DNA from: Costus lasius
Taxonomy: Eukaryota > Streptophyta > Magnoliopsida > Zingiberales > Costaceae
Direction of reading: 5' to 3'
Assembly (NCBI GenBank): GCA_027563935.2
Contig: CM050449.1
Span: forward strand, 76,876,556-76,940,555
Length of the DNA stretch: 64,000 nucleotides
This document shows, one piece after another, positions 12,931 to 25,054 of the stretch. The first letter of the stretch is position 1, and the number at the start of each line of letters is the position of its first letter. A program made the position numbers and the translations under genes. Under the pieces are notes generated by a model. That model was not told the origin of the DNA. It did not search any database and saw only the letters and a list, made by a program, of their open reading frames with translations.

Positions 12931-14823
12931 AGACCAAGGACAACTGATGTTTAGTCAGTTCCAATGTCTCTAGTATGACCCATTTAGCTTCCGCTGCGCC
13001 AGAGGCTGGATCAGTGGGTTTTTCCAGATTGCTATCTGTGTTTATTTTAACTAGTTTGAATCATCATCCTTATCCATGATCTCCAAGATCAGATGATATT
13101 GCTGCAGTACATACTTGAATGCTAAGTTCCTTTACACATGCTTACGGCCCCAGTAAAAACTATACTGGACCATCAAGCACCAGGGACTAAATCAAGTTCA
13201 AATGAATGAAGCTGCTTCCTTGGCTGCCACAAGAAGCTGCAATGTACTCAGCCCTATTTGTAGAATTTGCCACTATGGTTTGCATAAAGCTCTTTCAGCC
13301 TACAACACCACATCAAGGCAAAGTGCAAATCCTGGCTATGAACGATAGTCATTAGACTGGAACGAAGTGTCAGTGTACCCCTGTACACAAAGTTCTTCCT
13401 GTCTATCACAGACTAAAATTCAATCCTTTATACTTCCAAAGTACGAAGGATTGCTTTCACAGCTATCTAGTGTATGAACACTAGGATTAGATTGAAACTT
13501 GCTGGCATTGCTCCAAGCATTTGCCATAAATGGTCTAGTGCACTCTGCACAAAACATGGTCTATCTTGTACCCAATGTACCGGGATTATAGACCCATGTC
13601 ACTACTCTCCAGCTGTGTCATAGGACACAACATCCTCATGAGAGTCAGACCATATCTCTCTGGAAGGTATCAATATTTGGAATCATCCAATATAAACCTC
13701 TCCAGAAAATCTTGGATGAACATAGATTGACTAAAGGGCAATGACTTTCTTGGATCTCTGTCTATAGATCCTCATGCCTAGGATGTAGGCATCATTCCCT
13801 AGGTCATTCTTCTCGAAATACATTCCAAGCCTGTACTTCACCACGTGAAGAGCTGGGATGTCATTTCATGCGAGGAGATATCGTCAATCTATTAGAACAA
13901 GAAACATTATGATGCTCCCACTGATCTTCTTGTAAACACAGGATACTTGTATAATACCATACATATCTTTATGGCGACTGTATGAAAACATTTTGGCTAT
14001 TTCCATCTAGACATCCTCTTCCAGACGTCCATTAAGAAAAGCAATTTTCATAACAACACGCTATAACAGAACATGCAATTATAACAAGTAGATACCTAAT
14101 GGACTCAAACAAAGCTATCGGTGAAAAATTTCATCACTATCCACCCAGTGGACTTATCTGAAATTTCATTCACTAGCTTGTCATCATGGGTAACAATGTT
14201 ACTTTCCATGTCTATCTTCCAAGAAGATCCAAATACAGCCTCTGGGTGTTACCCCTTTGGCGGCTCAATCAAGTTCCACACCTGATTAGCAGACATGGAG
14301 TCCATTACGGTTCTTATGGCACTCAGCCATTTCTTGGAATCTAGTCCACTGACCGCTTCCATTTCCTCATAAGTCTTTAGGTTCATCCTAGATGAAAAAT
14401 TCATCATGCCCACAACCTGTGAGCGTATTTCGAATCCATTCAGACTCATGTGGTTCCTGTGTTACTTGAACCTCAGGTTGACTTTCAACCTGCATGTGTG
14501 ATTCTACTGTACTGTGGTTGATTTTTGGACCTTGTCCTAATCAAATCTGCTCCCACTAGCTTCTTTCAAATAGATATCTCCTAAAGAAAGACAGCAGTTT
14601 GAGCAACAAATATTTTTGTTCTCATCGGGATAGAAGCAGCACTTTCAGTGCCCCACAAGTACACACTATGGAGTGTCAGAACAGTTGCTTGCATGGCCTC
14701 TAAAGGAAGTAAATTTGCATGACTATTCAAAGGTGGAACCACATCCAATGTGTTCCCTTTTCTTTCTTTGAATTTCACCACACAGTTGTGGTGTTCCAAG
14801 TAAGCTGTGAGACAACCCCACAC
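12931..14823 (-). pseudogene. Decayed reverse transcriptase/RNase H region of copia B
   Basis: Short scraps of copia pol occur in several frames. At 14249-14449 there is the linker before reverse transcriptase (SGLDSKKW, then MDSMSANQVWNL), which parallels C at 21199-21300. At 14581-14823 the end of integrase is recognisable (KIFVAQTAVFL against C's KVFVARGAVFLEK). Around 13885-13905 the YVDD-type active-site region appears frameshifted. At 12950-13300 RNase H remnants align with C and F but are riddled with stops. No functional product is expected. Confidence 0.8.
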
Positions 14824-15454
14824 TCCTCAAGATAGTCATCAAATTCTTCACTTCCTACTTTGATCCAATCAAAGGGTTTTAATAGATTCTCCAATTTGAT
14901 TCTATACTTCATTTCTTAACTTCTTGGATTTCTCCAAAGTTACGTGTTGGATATGACATATCCCAACTTAATGAAGTATACCACTTAGTGCTTGTCTCCA
15001 TGGGTCTACACACATTGCTGTGCACTAGATCCAACAAGCATCTAACCTCTCTCTCCTTCCTAAATGAAGGTAGCATCTGCCATCTTGTCCATTAGACAAG
15101 GCTCACATATATCATAACCCTGAAAGGATAATGATCCCAATAGTCCATGGACTTTTGGATGTGACTTATGTCTTATGGTCCAAGAGACAATGCAAAGAGA
15201 TGGTATTGAATGAATCATTGGACTTGATCTATTCAGTGTTACATACAGAACTACAAGCTATCATCAATTGTACCACTACTATAGAACATTCCAGATTTAA
15301 GGAAATACCAATTTATTTCAAACTGAAAATCCATTCAAAATAATGGACATAATGTTCTAATACAAAAGCTAGTACATAATAGCAAAGTTCTAGTTGAAGT
15401 CTTTGAAGGTAGTGAGATGACATCAACAGCAGCATCCAATGCTCCGTCCCTGAC

Positions 15455-16096
15455 TCAAAAGTCGATCCCACCAAGCCTTATTGTCCTACTTCTTTTGAGC
15501 CCCTGCATATGAAAAACATATGTAAGCTCCTCATGCGGTACCCAGTACCCATGAATAAGAAGTAGACATAAAGACCTCAGTAACACAATACCTGAAGCAG
15601 ATGGATAACATCCCTTCTTTTGTGCCATGCTCTTCCTGGGCCTTAATCCATCCTGAAATTTCCATGCATTCCCAGGCTTCCGAAGTTTTAGCTTCGAAGA
15701 TACGGAACCATAGTCATTCTTGGATTCAAGCAAACACCCAGAAGATCCAACAACACTCTCTTGATTACTATTTGAAGTGCCCGGTGTGAAGAGACGTCGA
15801 AGATGTATGATCATATCATAAATCCCCATCTCATCACACTCAACCTGGACCTCAGGGGTCAAGCACCTCAAAATAAGAGCAGTGTAATGTTCACTATCCA
15901 CACAATGTTCAAGATAGACATTCCACTCCCACTCTGTACAGAAATATATACAGGGCTGGGTTGGAGGTCTTTCAAGAAGATAGACCACATTCTCATGTTC
16001 TAGAAGTTTGGACAAAAGTCTGAACCATCTTGTCCAATTTGTTCCATCCAGTTTATTTTTAAGAAGTTTCAATCTAGGTTCAGGAGATGGGATCAT
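15455..16096 (-). pseudogene. Gag-protease remnant of copia B
   Basis: A 213-residue frame starts with a Gag-like segment (KNKLDGTNWTRWF, LERPP) comparable with the C and F Gag starts, then drifts. Near 15490-15550 it corresponds to the protease region (HMQGLKRSRT against C's NMQGLRKGRS). In the frame homologous to the active site, the catalytic Asp reads Gly and is followed within three codons by a stop. Most of the central Gag domain and the zinc knuckle are missing. The intact frame therefore looks accidental. Confidence 0.78.
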
Positions 16097-17591
16097 CTAC
16101 AATAAGCAAACAAGCAAAATAAGTACTATGATAAAGCATTTAACAAGGACTTTAAATTAAATGGTATACTCCCACTATTTCCTTAACAAGTTGATAACTC
16201 CCAAAACTCAACTTGGAAATATGTGAGTAGGATCCTAATTTCACACGAGGTCTCCGCGACTCACGAGGGTGAGTTGAGATGCACAGAGAGTCCCATGCTT
16301 CCTTAGGTAGGCATGCCAGCCATTTGTGCCGCGCACAATTCCTCTTAGTTAAGACAGACTAGGCGCCCTGTGTCCAGCGAGGGCTGGATACAACACAGAA
16401 CCCTATCCTCTCAACAGCTGCCTCTAGTGATTCATCATGTCAGTGACATATGTAAAACTAGTCAAGTCTGGTCCTAACCGTTATGCCCAGGGCCAACGAA
16501 TTTCCTTGCGAAGGCACGCCCAGGTTAAAACTGGACTGGGGAAATCATTGTCACCACACACCTCCTAAAGATAAGTGGGTGTGTCCCACGAGGGTGGGAA
16601 ACAGTTCACAACACCACCGATCGATAGTTTGATGAGGGCTACGCGTTAGAAGGCTATTGACTTGATATTTCAATGAGAGTTTTTGCATGTTTTTATTCTT
16701 TTCTAGCATGCAGTTTTCCTATGGTTATGGTAGCAAAGGAAAAACATCACAGGCATGCTATGGACAAAATAATAAACCATCACAGGCATGCTAGTTTGGT
16801 TGATATGGTCATAGCCCTTTTCATACATATAACTTGTCACGAGCCATGTGACATGTTATCGTGCATCCAAGGGTTGCGAGTCCCTGAAGCAAATCAGCCC
16901 ATGCCAGAAGCCGAAAGCTAGTGTCCTTCCTTCAGCCGCAAATCCATCACCACGCTTCCAAAGCTGGCGCCACTCTGAAATCGGTTGAAGAAGACACCTT
17001 GTTGTCTTTGATGAACCTTATCCTATCTTATGTAAACAGTTCTACATCTTTTCTAAGGAAAGATGAAAATTTTACATCAAGAAGGGGGAGAACCACACGC
17101 AGGTGGCAGAAAGATTTTACAAGCATTCATCATAGGTGGAAACATGCTTCCACATCACAACACATGAGGGCACCCGCTATGACCATATTAACCCAAGGAA
17201 GAGACAAGTGGCGCATATATAAAATTTGAAAAACCGGAATAATCAAATTTTATCCCCTTATGCGCCAACTCCATCCAAAGCACTCTCTCAATCGAATTTA
17301 TGCTAAAATTGGGATCAAGTTTCATGATGATTTCATGGACCCTATCGGCTGGCAATTTTGTCAGATCAAGAGACCCGGCCAGTCCGAAGACACAATGCCC
17401 GTCCTACTTGACAAAACTACGTGCGCCTTTAGTCTTAAATCCATCATAAACACAATCCAAATTTCGGCCATAAAATTGATAAAAGAAGTTTGGATGAAAG
17501 CGCCTTCTAGGTGAATCGCGCATGGATGAAAGAAAAATTTTCCAAAAATTTTTCACACAAGCAAACGTACACCTTGTGTTTCTCGCAAGTA
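16097..17591 (-). other. Leader (5' untranslated region) of copia B
   Basis: No coding frame. Positions 16457-16690 closely match 23733-23960 in copia C's leader, including GCCCAGGGCCAACGA and a CACGAGGGTGGGAAAC box. This is far better preserved than B's coding remnants, as expected if it carries dimerisation or packaging signals. Confidence 0.75.
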
Positions 17592-17603
17592 GCTCTGATA
17601 CCA
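17592..17603 (-). other. Primer binding site of copia B
   Basis: TGGTATCAGAGC on the element strand, one base from the 5' LTR. Confidence 0.94.
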
Positions 17604-17604
17604 C

Positions 17605-19986
17605 TGTTGGGGAATGCCGGGTGTAATTTAAAATTTTTGCAGTCCCAGGACGCAGCGGAAGAAGCATTACACCCGAAACACATTCCAGTCCCAAGGATCC
17701 ATGCGAGGGAGAGAACACAAGGATGTGTTAGGGTTAGTACCTTTATTGCTTGTTAGGATGAAGGTGCCAAGTTGAAGACGCCCAAGTGTTCGTCCTCTAC
17801 AAGTATCCACGCGTCGACTCCTTGATCGTTGCTCCCTTCCACGCTTGGTGCTAGCCTCGGGAAGAGAATCAAGCCTTATCACTCTCTTCAAAACTTGCGC
17901 CACCTCCAAGGTAGAAGCGCCAAGAAGAGATGAGGAGGAAGATGATGCGCCAAGTACTTCCTTCTTCTTCTTTGCTTGCGCCACCTCCAAGGTGCGCCTA
18001 TGGCCAAGGGACGATGAGGGCTCGTGGAAAGAAGGCGCCACCAAGCTCAAAGAATCCTTGTGCCAAGAAGATGAGAAGAAGAACAAGAAGAACTTGCTTG
18101 CGCCTTTGATGGAAGAAGGAGAGCTCCAAGCCCTCAAGTTGTCGCCACCTTAAACTTCCAATTCTCTCCAAGAGATGTCACCACCAAGCCCTTCTCCAAG
18201 TTGCGCCAAGAGGAGAAGAAGGAGAAGAAGGCTTGCGGCTACAAAGAGGAGGAAGGTTGCGCCACCTTGATGTTGTCGCCCTTTGCCCTAGCTCACACCT
18301 CTCTATGTTTGTTCACACCTCCAAGGAATCGAACCAACCACAACAAGAGAGGGCGGCAAGGGTCCTATTAATAGGACAAGGGGCGACTAGGGCAATGGCT
18401 AGGATCATGCCAAGTGGGCGGCTAGGATGAGAGGGGTTTGTGGTAAGGAAAGTCTCCAAGACTTTGCCATAAACCTTATTCAACCTATCCTTATATGCCC
18501 AATAGCCATATCAGCCCAAGACATGCCTTAGAGGCATTCTTTCCATCCAAGGAGAAGGTCTAGGCGCAACATCCATGAAGAATTCGGCTAGGATGGTTTC
18601 TTGGGAGAAATTAGGGTTTGAGGTAAGGTAAGTCTCCAAGACATTACCATATTCCTCACCCTACTATCCATATGCGCCCAAGAACTTCCCATAAAAGTTC
18701 TCAAGCCATATCAGCCCCAATACTTACCATAGAGGCAAGATACCATCAAGGGATCAAAGGGGGAGGCGCCTAATGCTTCCTTATGAAGCAACATGCGCCC
18801 ACTTCACCCCATTATGCCCTTGGCGCCAATGGGGTGTAAATCTTCCCCATTATACCCTTATTTGCTTATACTTCTTCATGATAACTAATTATTGGGCCTC
18901 ATTAGATAATGAACTAGCCCAAACTTCATGGCATGGGTTGATTAAGCCATTGGATCCAATCCAATGCAACCCTAATCCAAATGTGACCAATCTAGGTCAA
19001 TTTCGGGTCAACCTGCCAAAAATGAAGTTTGGCTCCAATAACTTTCTTCCAACTCATCAGGCCCATTGGCGCTGATGAAATCTTCCAAATGGATCCAAGT
19101 TATCCAATAACTTGATCCAAAGGCTTCTGATTAAAGCAACGTCAAGAGTCTATTGCGTGTGACCCCGTAGGATCCATATGACGATGGCAATGATGTAAAC
19201 ATCATAAGTAGTGAGGGGTATCTAGCAACACATCACTACTACCCATGTCATAGGACTTAAGTCATTATGGCAATAACTCCTAACAAGCAACGAGGATTCC
19301 TATTGCATTACAGATCCCTTTGCCTAAACTGATATCCTGCCATTGGAATAGTCTCAAGTTTATTATCCAATGCATTGGTCATGACTTAACTAGTGTGGCC
19401 ACACATTCCTGTCATGCACCAATAAGGTGGGGCGCCCCGAGGTGGATATCATGCTTCCAATATGGAAGGGGCAAATCCTACTATTAGTCATCCATGCCTC
19501 TACATGATTTATGACATGCCCAATGACAGTCGTTTTGATCTCCCAATTACGGAGAGACGTAAGACTGTATTAAAGCATACCCATCATCAAATCTAGACAT
19601 GAATACCTCAAGTCTAAGGATCAATGCAAACCTCTTGCATGTGAGATTGACTTGTTGACTAGACAAATCAATCCTCACGATGGATCACTCCAGTGCATCC
19701 AATGCACCTGTATGTCTGCGTTACTGTGCCCCGCACCTAACCAGCCCATACACCAGTCTCACATGTACCAAAGCTGTCCCATATCTGCTAAGGTACCTTG
19801 TCTGGGGATAGCTTATGAGAATGGATCCAATCCAAACTCCTGGGACATTATTTATGCAACTCAATACATCAACGCAGGTAGAGAAGTCTGCATAATAACG
19901 ACCATGCCTATATAGTTCTATCAAAGTACATTCAAACAATGCCTGACCATGTCCATACATTGGTCTTTAGGGCATATACACCAACA
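17605..19986 (-). repeat. 5' LTR of copia B, 2382 bp
   Basis: Near-identical partner of 10533-12913; one extra base near 18016. Followed by the second CCCAT copy at 19987-19991. Confidence 0.96.
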
Positions 19987-19991
19987 CCCAT
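19987..19991. other. Target-site duplication of copia B, right copy
   Basis: CCCAT, identical to 10528-10532; it also restores the copia C RNase H frame. Confidence 0.97.
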
Positions 19992-21528
19992 TGTTGTCAT
20001 AGTAGAGCTCAATGGGATCCATTGCACTTGGAACCACCTGAAGTTCAGAAAAGAACTTCCTGATCCAAACGGCTTCATTGGCTGCCTCAGAAGCAACCAC
20101 ATACTCAGCTTCGGTTGTAGAATTAGCTATGGTGGATTGCTTGAAGCTCTTCCAGCATACAGCACCTCCAACCATCTTAAAAAAATAGCCGGTCTATGAT
20201 CTGAAGTCGTCAGGATCAGACTGGAATGACTCATCAGTGAAGCCCTGCACACTAAGCTCTTCCTGTCCCCGTAGACCATATAGAATAAATCCTTAGTCCT
20301 TTTCAGGATACTCAAGGATATTCTTTACAGCCACCCAGTGCTGCAGACCTGGATTGGATTGGTATTGGCTGGTTATGCTTACAGCATAAGTCACATCTGG
20401 TCTAGTACACAGCATTGCATACATGATTGATTCCACTGCCGAAGCATAGGGAATTCGACTCATGTTATCCCTCTCAGCCTGTGTTGTAGGACACTAGCTC
20501 TTTGAGTGAGTAAGGCCATGCCTCACTGGAAGGTATCCTTTCTTGGATTGCTCCAAGTTGAACCTCTCCAGGACCTTATCAATGTGGGTACTCTGACTAA
20601 GGGCGAAGAGCCTCTTGGATCTATCCCGGTAGATCCTCACGCCTAGAATGTAGGCGGCCTCCCCTAAGTCCTTCATCTCGAAACACTTCCCTAACCATGT
20701 CTTCACAGCTTAAAGACTAGGGATGTCATTTCCGATGAGCAGTATGTCATCGACATACATGACCAGAAAAGTCACCAAGCTCCCACTGAATTTTCTGTAT
20801 ACACAGGCGTCATCTTCACTTTTGATAAAGCCATAATCTCTCACAGCTTCATCAAACTGAAGATTCCAACTTTGAGATGCTTGCTTTAATCCATAAATGG
20901 ATTTCTTTAGCCTGCAGACCTTACTAGCATCTGCAGGATGGATGAAGCCATCAGGTTGTGTCATATACACATCCTTAGTCAGCTTCCCATTAAGGAACGC
21001 TGTCTCCATGTCCATCTGTCATATCTCATAATCATGATATGCAGCTATAACAAGCAGAATCTGAATGGATTTGATCATGGCAACTAGCGAGAAGGTTTCA
21101 TCATAGTCCAACCTGTGGACTTGTTTGAATCCTTTAGCCACTAGTCCACCTTTATAGGTAACTATATTGCCATCCATGTTTGTCTTCCTCTTAAAGACCT
21201 ATTTACACCCTATGGGTTTTACCCCATCAGGTAGCTCAACCAAATCCCAGACTTGGTTAGCCGACATGGAATCCATCTCGGATCTCATGTCCTCAAGCCA
21301 TCTCTCAGAGTCCGGTCCACTGACCGCCTCATCATAAGTCCTGGGTTCATCCTCAATGATGAAGATCCCGTCGTGTTGGGTCGGCAGCGACCCATACCTC
21401 TCAGGTGCACAACGAATCCTTCCAGATCTACATGGGGCCTGTGTCTGAGCCTCAGGTTGCCTAGCAACCGGTGCATGTGGCTCAAGTTCCATCTCTATGT
21501 CTTGTGGTTGCACTTGGACCTCGTCCAA
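19992..21528 (-). pseudogene. Reverse transcriptase and RNase H of copia C, several stops
   Basis: Reading leftward: linker and CRSGRIRCAPERYG (near 21420), RT start SANQVWDLVELP, a stop at 21199 where a Trp codon is expected, FKQVHRLDYDETFS, another stop just before QMDMETAFLNG (21015), KKSIYGLKQASQSWN, and the active site YVDDILLIGND near 20745. Then come DLGEAAYILGVRIYRD, further stops near 20710 and 20494, RNase H EELSVQGFTDESF, and STTEAEYVVASEAANEAVWI ending at the B insertion. Most stops replace Trp or Gln codons, consistent with C-to-T decay. The YVDD box survives. Confidence 0.92.
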
Positions 21529-22868
21529 GTCAAACTTCCTCCACTAACTTCTTTCATGAGAAATTCTTTCTCTAGAAAGACAGCACCCCGAGCAACAAAA
21601 ACTTTGTTCTCGGTGGGAACATAGAAGTAGTAACCCTTAGTCTCCTTAGGGTACCCCACAAACATACACTTATCAGATCTAGATTCTAGCTTGCTAGAAT
21701 CCTGACGTTTGACATAAGCCTTACATCCCCAGATCCTGATAAAAGTGAGATTAGGGCGTCTCCCACTCCATACCTCATATGGAATCTTTGAGACACTCTT
21801 AGATGGAACATTATTCAGTATTAGAGAAGCTGTCTCAAGTGCATGTCCCCAGAATGAGGGAGGTAGAGTTGCATGACTCATCATAGATCGAACCATGTCC
21901 AATAAAGTTCGATTTCTCCTTTCAGACACACCATTCCATTGAGGTGTTCCAGGAGGAGTGAGTTGGGATATGACCCCAGATTCTCTCAAATAGTCAAAGA
22001 ACTCACCGCTCAGGTACTCTCCACCACGATCTGATCGAAGAGTCTTAATGGATCTACCAAGCTGGTTCTCTACTTCATGTCTAAACTCCTTAAATTTCTC
22101 AAAGGATTCAGACTTATGTCTCATCAGATAGACATAACCATATCTACTGAAGTCATCAGTAAACGTGATGAAGTAGTTGTACCCTCCTCTGGCTTGTTTA
22201 TTGAAAGGTCCACACACATCAGTATGTATGAGATCTAATAAACCTCCTGCCCTCTCACCAGTCTTGGTGAACGGCGCCTTTGTCATTTTCCCTAATAAAC
22301 AAGGCTCACATGTATCAAGTTCCTCCAAGGAACTCGAATCTAACAACCCATTTGCATGGAGTTGTCGAATGTGATTCTTGTTTATATGGGCTAATCGACA
22401 ATGCCGTAGGAAAGCACCAACTGAACCACTCAGTTTGGTCCTTTTATTATTTATGTTATAAATAGAGCTATCCATGTCCAAGATATGCAGACCATCGCAC
22501 AAAGTACCCTTCCCATAAAACATGTTTGCAAAAGAAAAAGAACATAAGTTCTCTTTTATTTCAAACTTAAATCCTTTCTTTGCCAAGCAAGGAGTGGATA
22601 CAATGTTTTGGCAAGGGAAGGTACATAATAGCAATTGTCTAGCTTTCACTGAAGTCCAGAAGGCAGGGAGAGAAACTCCTACAGCAACAGCAGCAACTTG
22701 TGCCCTGTTACCTATCCGTAGGTCAATCTCTCTAGGCCTTACAGATCTACCCTTTCTGAGCCCTTGCATATTTGTACAAATATGAGTTCCACATGCGGTA
22801 TCCAATACCCATGTCATAGGAGTAGAAAGGTTGACTTCGGTAACATAAATACCTGAGCATGAAGACAA
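21495..22868 (-). pseudogene. Protease and integrase of copia C (intact stretch of a broken polyprotein)
   Basis: A 457-residue open stretch. Protease box VLDTACGTHIC (D23); GAG-pre-integrase zinc finger with H156, H161, C187 and C190, where the usual LWHCRLGH reads LRHCRLAH; integrase core D216, D280 and E316, with 35 residues between D280 and E316 as in a standard DD35E enzyme. It ends after VFLEKEFLMKE with a frameshift into the linker at 21528. The zinc-finger changes and missing upstream Gag make function unlikely, although the catalytic triad is preserved. Confidence 0.92.
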
Positions 22869-23361
22869 GGCCTTGCCTTTCTTCTCCTCATTCTAAAGTT
22901 GCAACCTGTCCTTCAACATGTGAGGTGGCCCTCCACATGAATAGCACCTATTATTCCTTATCATATCCATCTTTAATTTCAGTTCCTTGGTCAAGCCTTT
23001 CGGCTCAACACACTGAATATCAACTTTAGGAGGATTGAGCTCAACCAATTCATCAAAGAGCTGCCTTAGATTAAAAATAATTTCAGAGGCACTCTTCGAT
23101 TCATATCACCCTCTAAATTCAGGTGACATGTTGGTTAGCAACCTCCAAAGTATTAGCCTGATGCTTATCATAAGCATCCCTCTCAGCTGCTGAGGCCAAG
23201 CATGGAAGTGGCTCAGGAAAAGGACGCTCAAGGACATAAAGCTTCCTTTCGAGCTTGAGCACGATTCTCAAGTTCATATACCAATCCAGTAAGTTGGATC
23301 CAACCAACTTATCCCTTTCCAGGGTAGATCGCAGTGACCATCTACCATTGTTCACAGCCAT
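22869..23361 (-). pseudogene. Gag of copia C, deleted and decayed
   Basis: The start is probably at 23361 (MAVNNGRW), giving STLERDKLVGSN, DWYMNLRIVLK and ERKLYVLERP, very like the F and I Gag starts. The frame stops at 23119 after about 80 codons. Only a short remnant of central Gag separates this from the zinc knuckle at 22908-22950, which reads CYSCGGPPHMLKDR: the last Cys of CCHC is Arg. A stop at 22893 follows. F needs about 230 residues for the same region, so most of the capsid domain is deleted. Confidence 0.87.
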
Positions 23362-25041
23362 TGTTCTACAACAACCAAGAAACAGCAGATTAGTACTACT
23401 CATAATCATTTAAACTGGACTTGTTTTAAATGATTATGGCTCCCACTATTTTAATCGACTTGACAACCCACAAAGTCAATTGGAAAGTTTAAGACTTCCT
23501 AGTGAGATGGGATCCTCATTCCACATGAGGCTTTGAGTCCCACGAGGGTGGGATGAGATGCACAAAGTGACCCATGCTTCATAAGGTGGGCATGCCAACC
23601 GATTGCTCCAAGCAATTCCCCTTATTGAGACAGTCTAGGCATTTCATGTCCAGCGAGGGATGGATACAGCATGAATCCTAACCTCTCAACGATGCCTTTA
23701 GAGTTTCATCATGTGCCCAGCACATATGAAAATCTAGTCAAGTCCATTCCTAACCGTTATGCCCAGGGCCAACGAGTTTCCTTGCGAAGGCACGCCCATG
23801 TTAAAACTGGACTGGGGAAACCATTGTCACCACGCACTTTCTAAAGATAAGTGGGTGTGTCTCACGAGGGTGGGAAACGATTCACAACTCCACTGATCGA
23901 TAGCTTAGTGAGGGCTACGCATTAGAAGGCTTACTAGACTTGATATTTTAATTGAGGGTTTTTGTTTAAGGTCTCATCATCTCAGTTTTATCTTATGTCT
24001 ATCATTACAAGCATTCAATCCTATGGTGATAACATAACGATAAAACATTACAGGCATGCTTTTGCAGATAATGATAAAAGCAGTAAAGAATGATGTGATC
24101 ATATCCTATTCAAGACATTGAACCAACCCATACCATGAAAGAGGTTCAACTCTTGTCCTATAACTCAAGCCCCAAAAACTAGACCTAGCCTAGCCGACCT
24201 CTAGCTTGAACTTCAAGGTTGGCTCCAAGGTCCTTCTCTCATGGTTTAGCTCCCAAACCCTAGAGGTACACTTTAAAAGTTCCCCATAGGTTCGGCCAAT
24301 GCCATGGTCTTCCTCCAATGAGGATGCGCCACAATGCAAGAAGCCAAGTTAGCTAGCTCTCAAACCCAAGGGTTCGGCCATGCCTAACTTGCGCCACTAA
24401 GCAAGCTAGCACCAACTTGCATGCGCCACCTTGCATGCTTGCGCCATCAAGCAATTTGCGAGCATCAAGGTCCAAGAAGGATGCGCCCACCCCTTAATCT
24501 TCATCTTAATTTTTACAAAAAATAAAGAAAAAGATGGCACGCAGGCCGCACAAGGATACATCACAGGCATGCAAAAGGGGCTTGACTCATGATCACAACA
24601 TTATGCACAATCAAGGTATTTACACATGCAATTCTACATGCTCATGAAAAACATAAAATCTGAAATTTTACTTTTTCATAAAACTAGTATCTTTTCCTCA
24701 TCTTCTTCTCACAAATCTTTTGGTTAATTGCGATTTATTTTTCATGATGATTTCAGAGATCCTTTTAGCTGGCAATTTTGTCAGATCAAGAGACTTGGCC
24801 AGTCCGAAGACACAATGCCCGTCCTACTTGACAAAATTACGTGCGCCTTTGATCTTTAAATCAAACAAGAAAAATAGTCCAAAAATCCAAAAGAGATTGA
24901 GAGGATGATAGAAATAAGAAACCCTAATTTTTTTCTACTTAGAAAAAATCGTTTGCCATGCATCATGCTATTGACGAAAATAGAGATATAGCATGTGAGC
25001 ATGAAAGAAAAGCGCAAAACATCATTCGAGTCTTGCAAGTC
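23362..25041 (-). other. Leader of copia C
   Basis: Noncoding. Includes the conserved block 23733-23960 shared with B, and a GATGCAC(A)AAG-type motif near 23550 also seen in B, F and I leaders. Positions 24300-24500 are rich in short GCGCCA repeats. Confidence 0.75.
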
Positions 25042-25053
25042 CCTCGGATACCA
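25042..25053 (-). other. Primer binding site of copia C, altered
   Basis: Element strand TGGTATCCGAGG, two mismatches to the TGGTATCAGAGC found in A, B, F and I. Probably decay. Confidence 0.85.
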
Positions 25054-25054
25054 T

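Larger units (their letters stand above)
10533..19986 (-). mobile_element. Copia element B, complete but non-autonomous
   Basis: Two LTRs of 2381 and 2382 bp, a 5-bp duplication CCCAT on both sides, a perfect initiator-Met primer site and a polypurine tract. The 4691-bp interior shows only decayed Gag, protease and reverse transcriptase similarity, with no frame long enough to encode an enzyme. The LTRs differ at only about ten positions plus one indel, so it moved recently. LTR and leader segments closely match copia C (for example 11934-11980 against 26054-26100), suggesting C-family proteins supplied its functions. The last point is inference. Confidence 0.94.
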
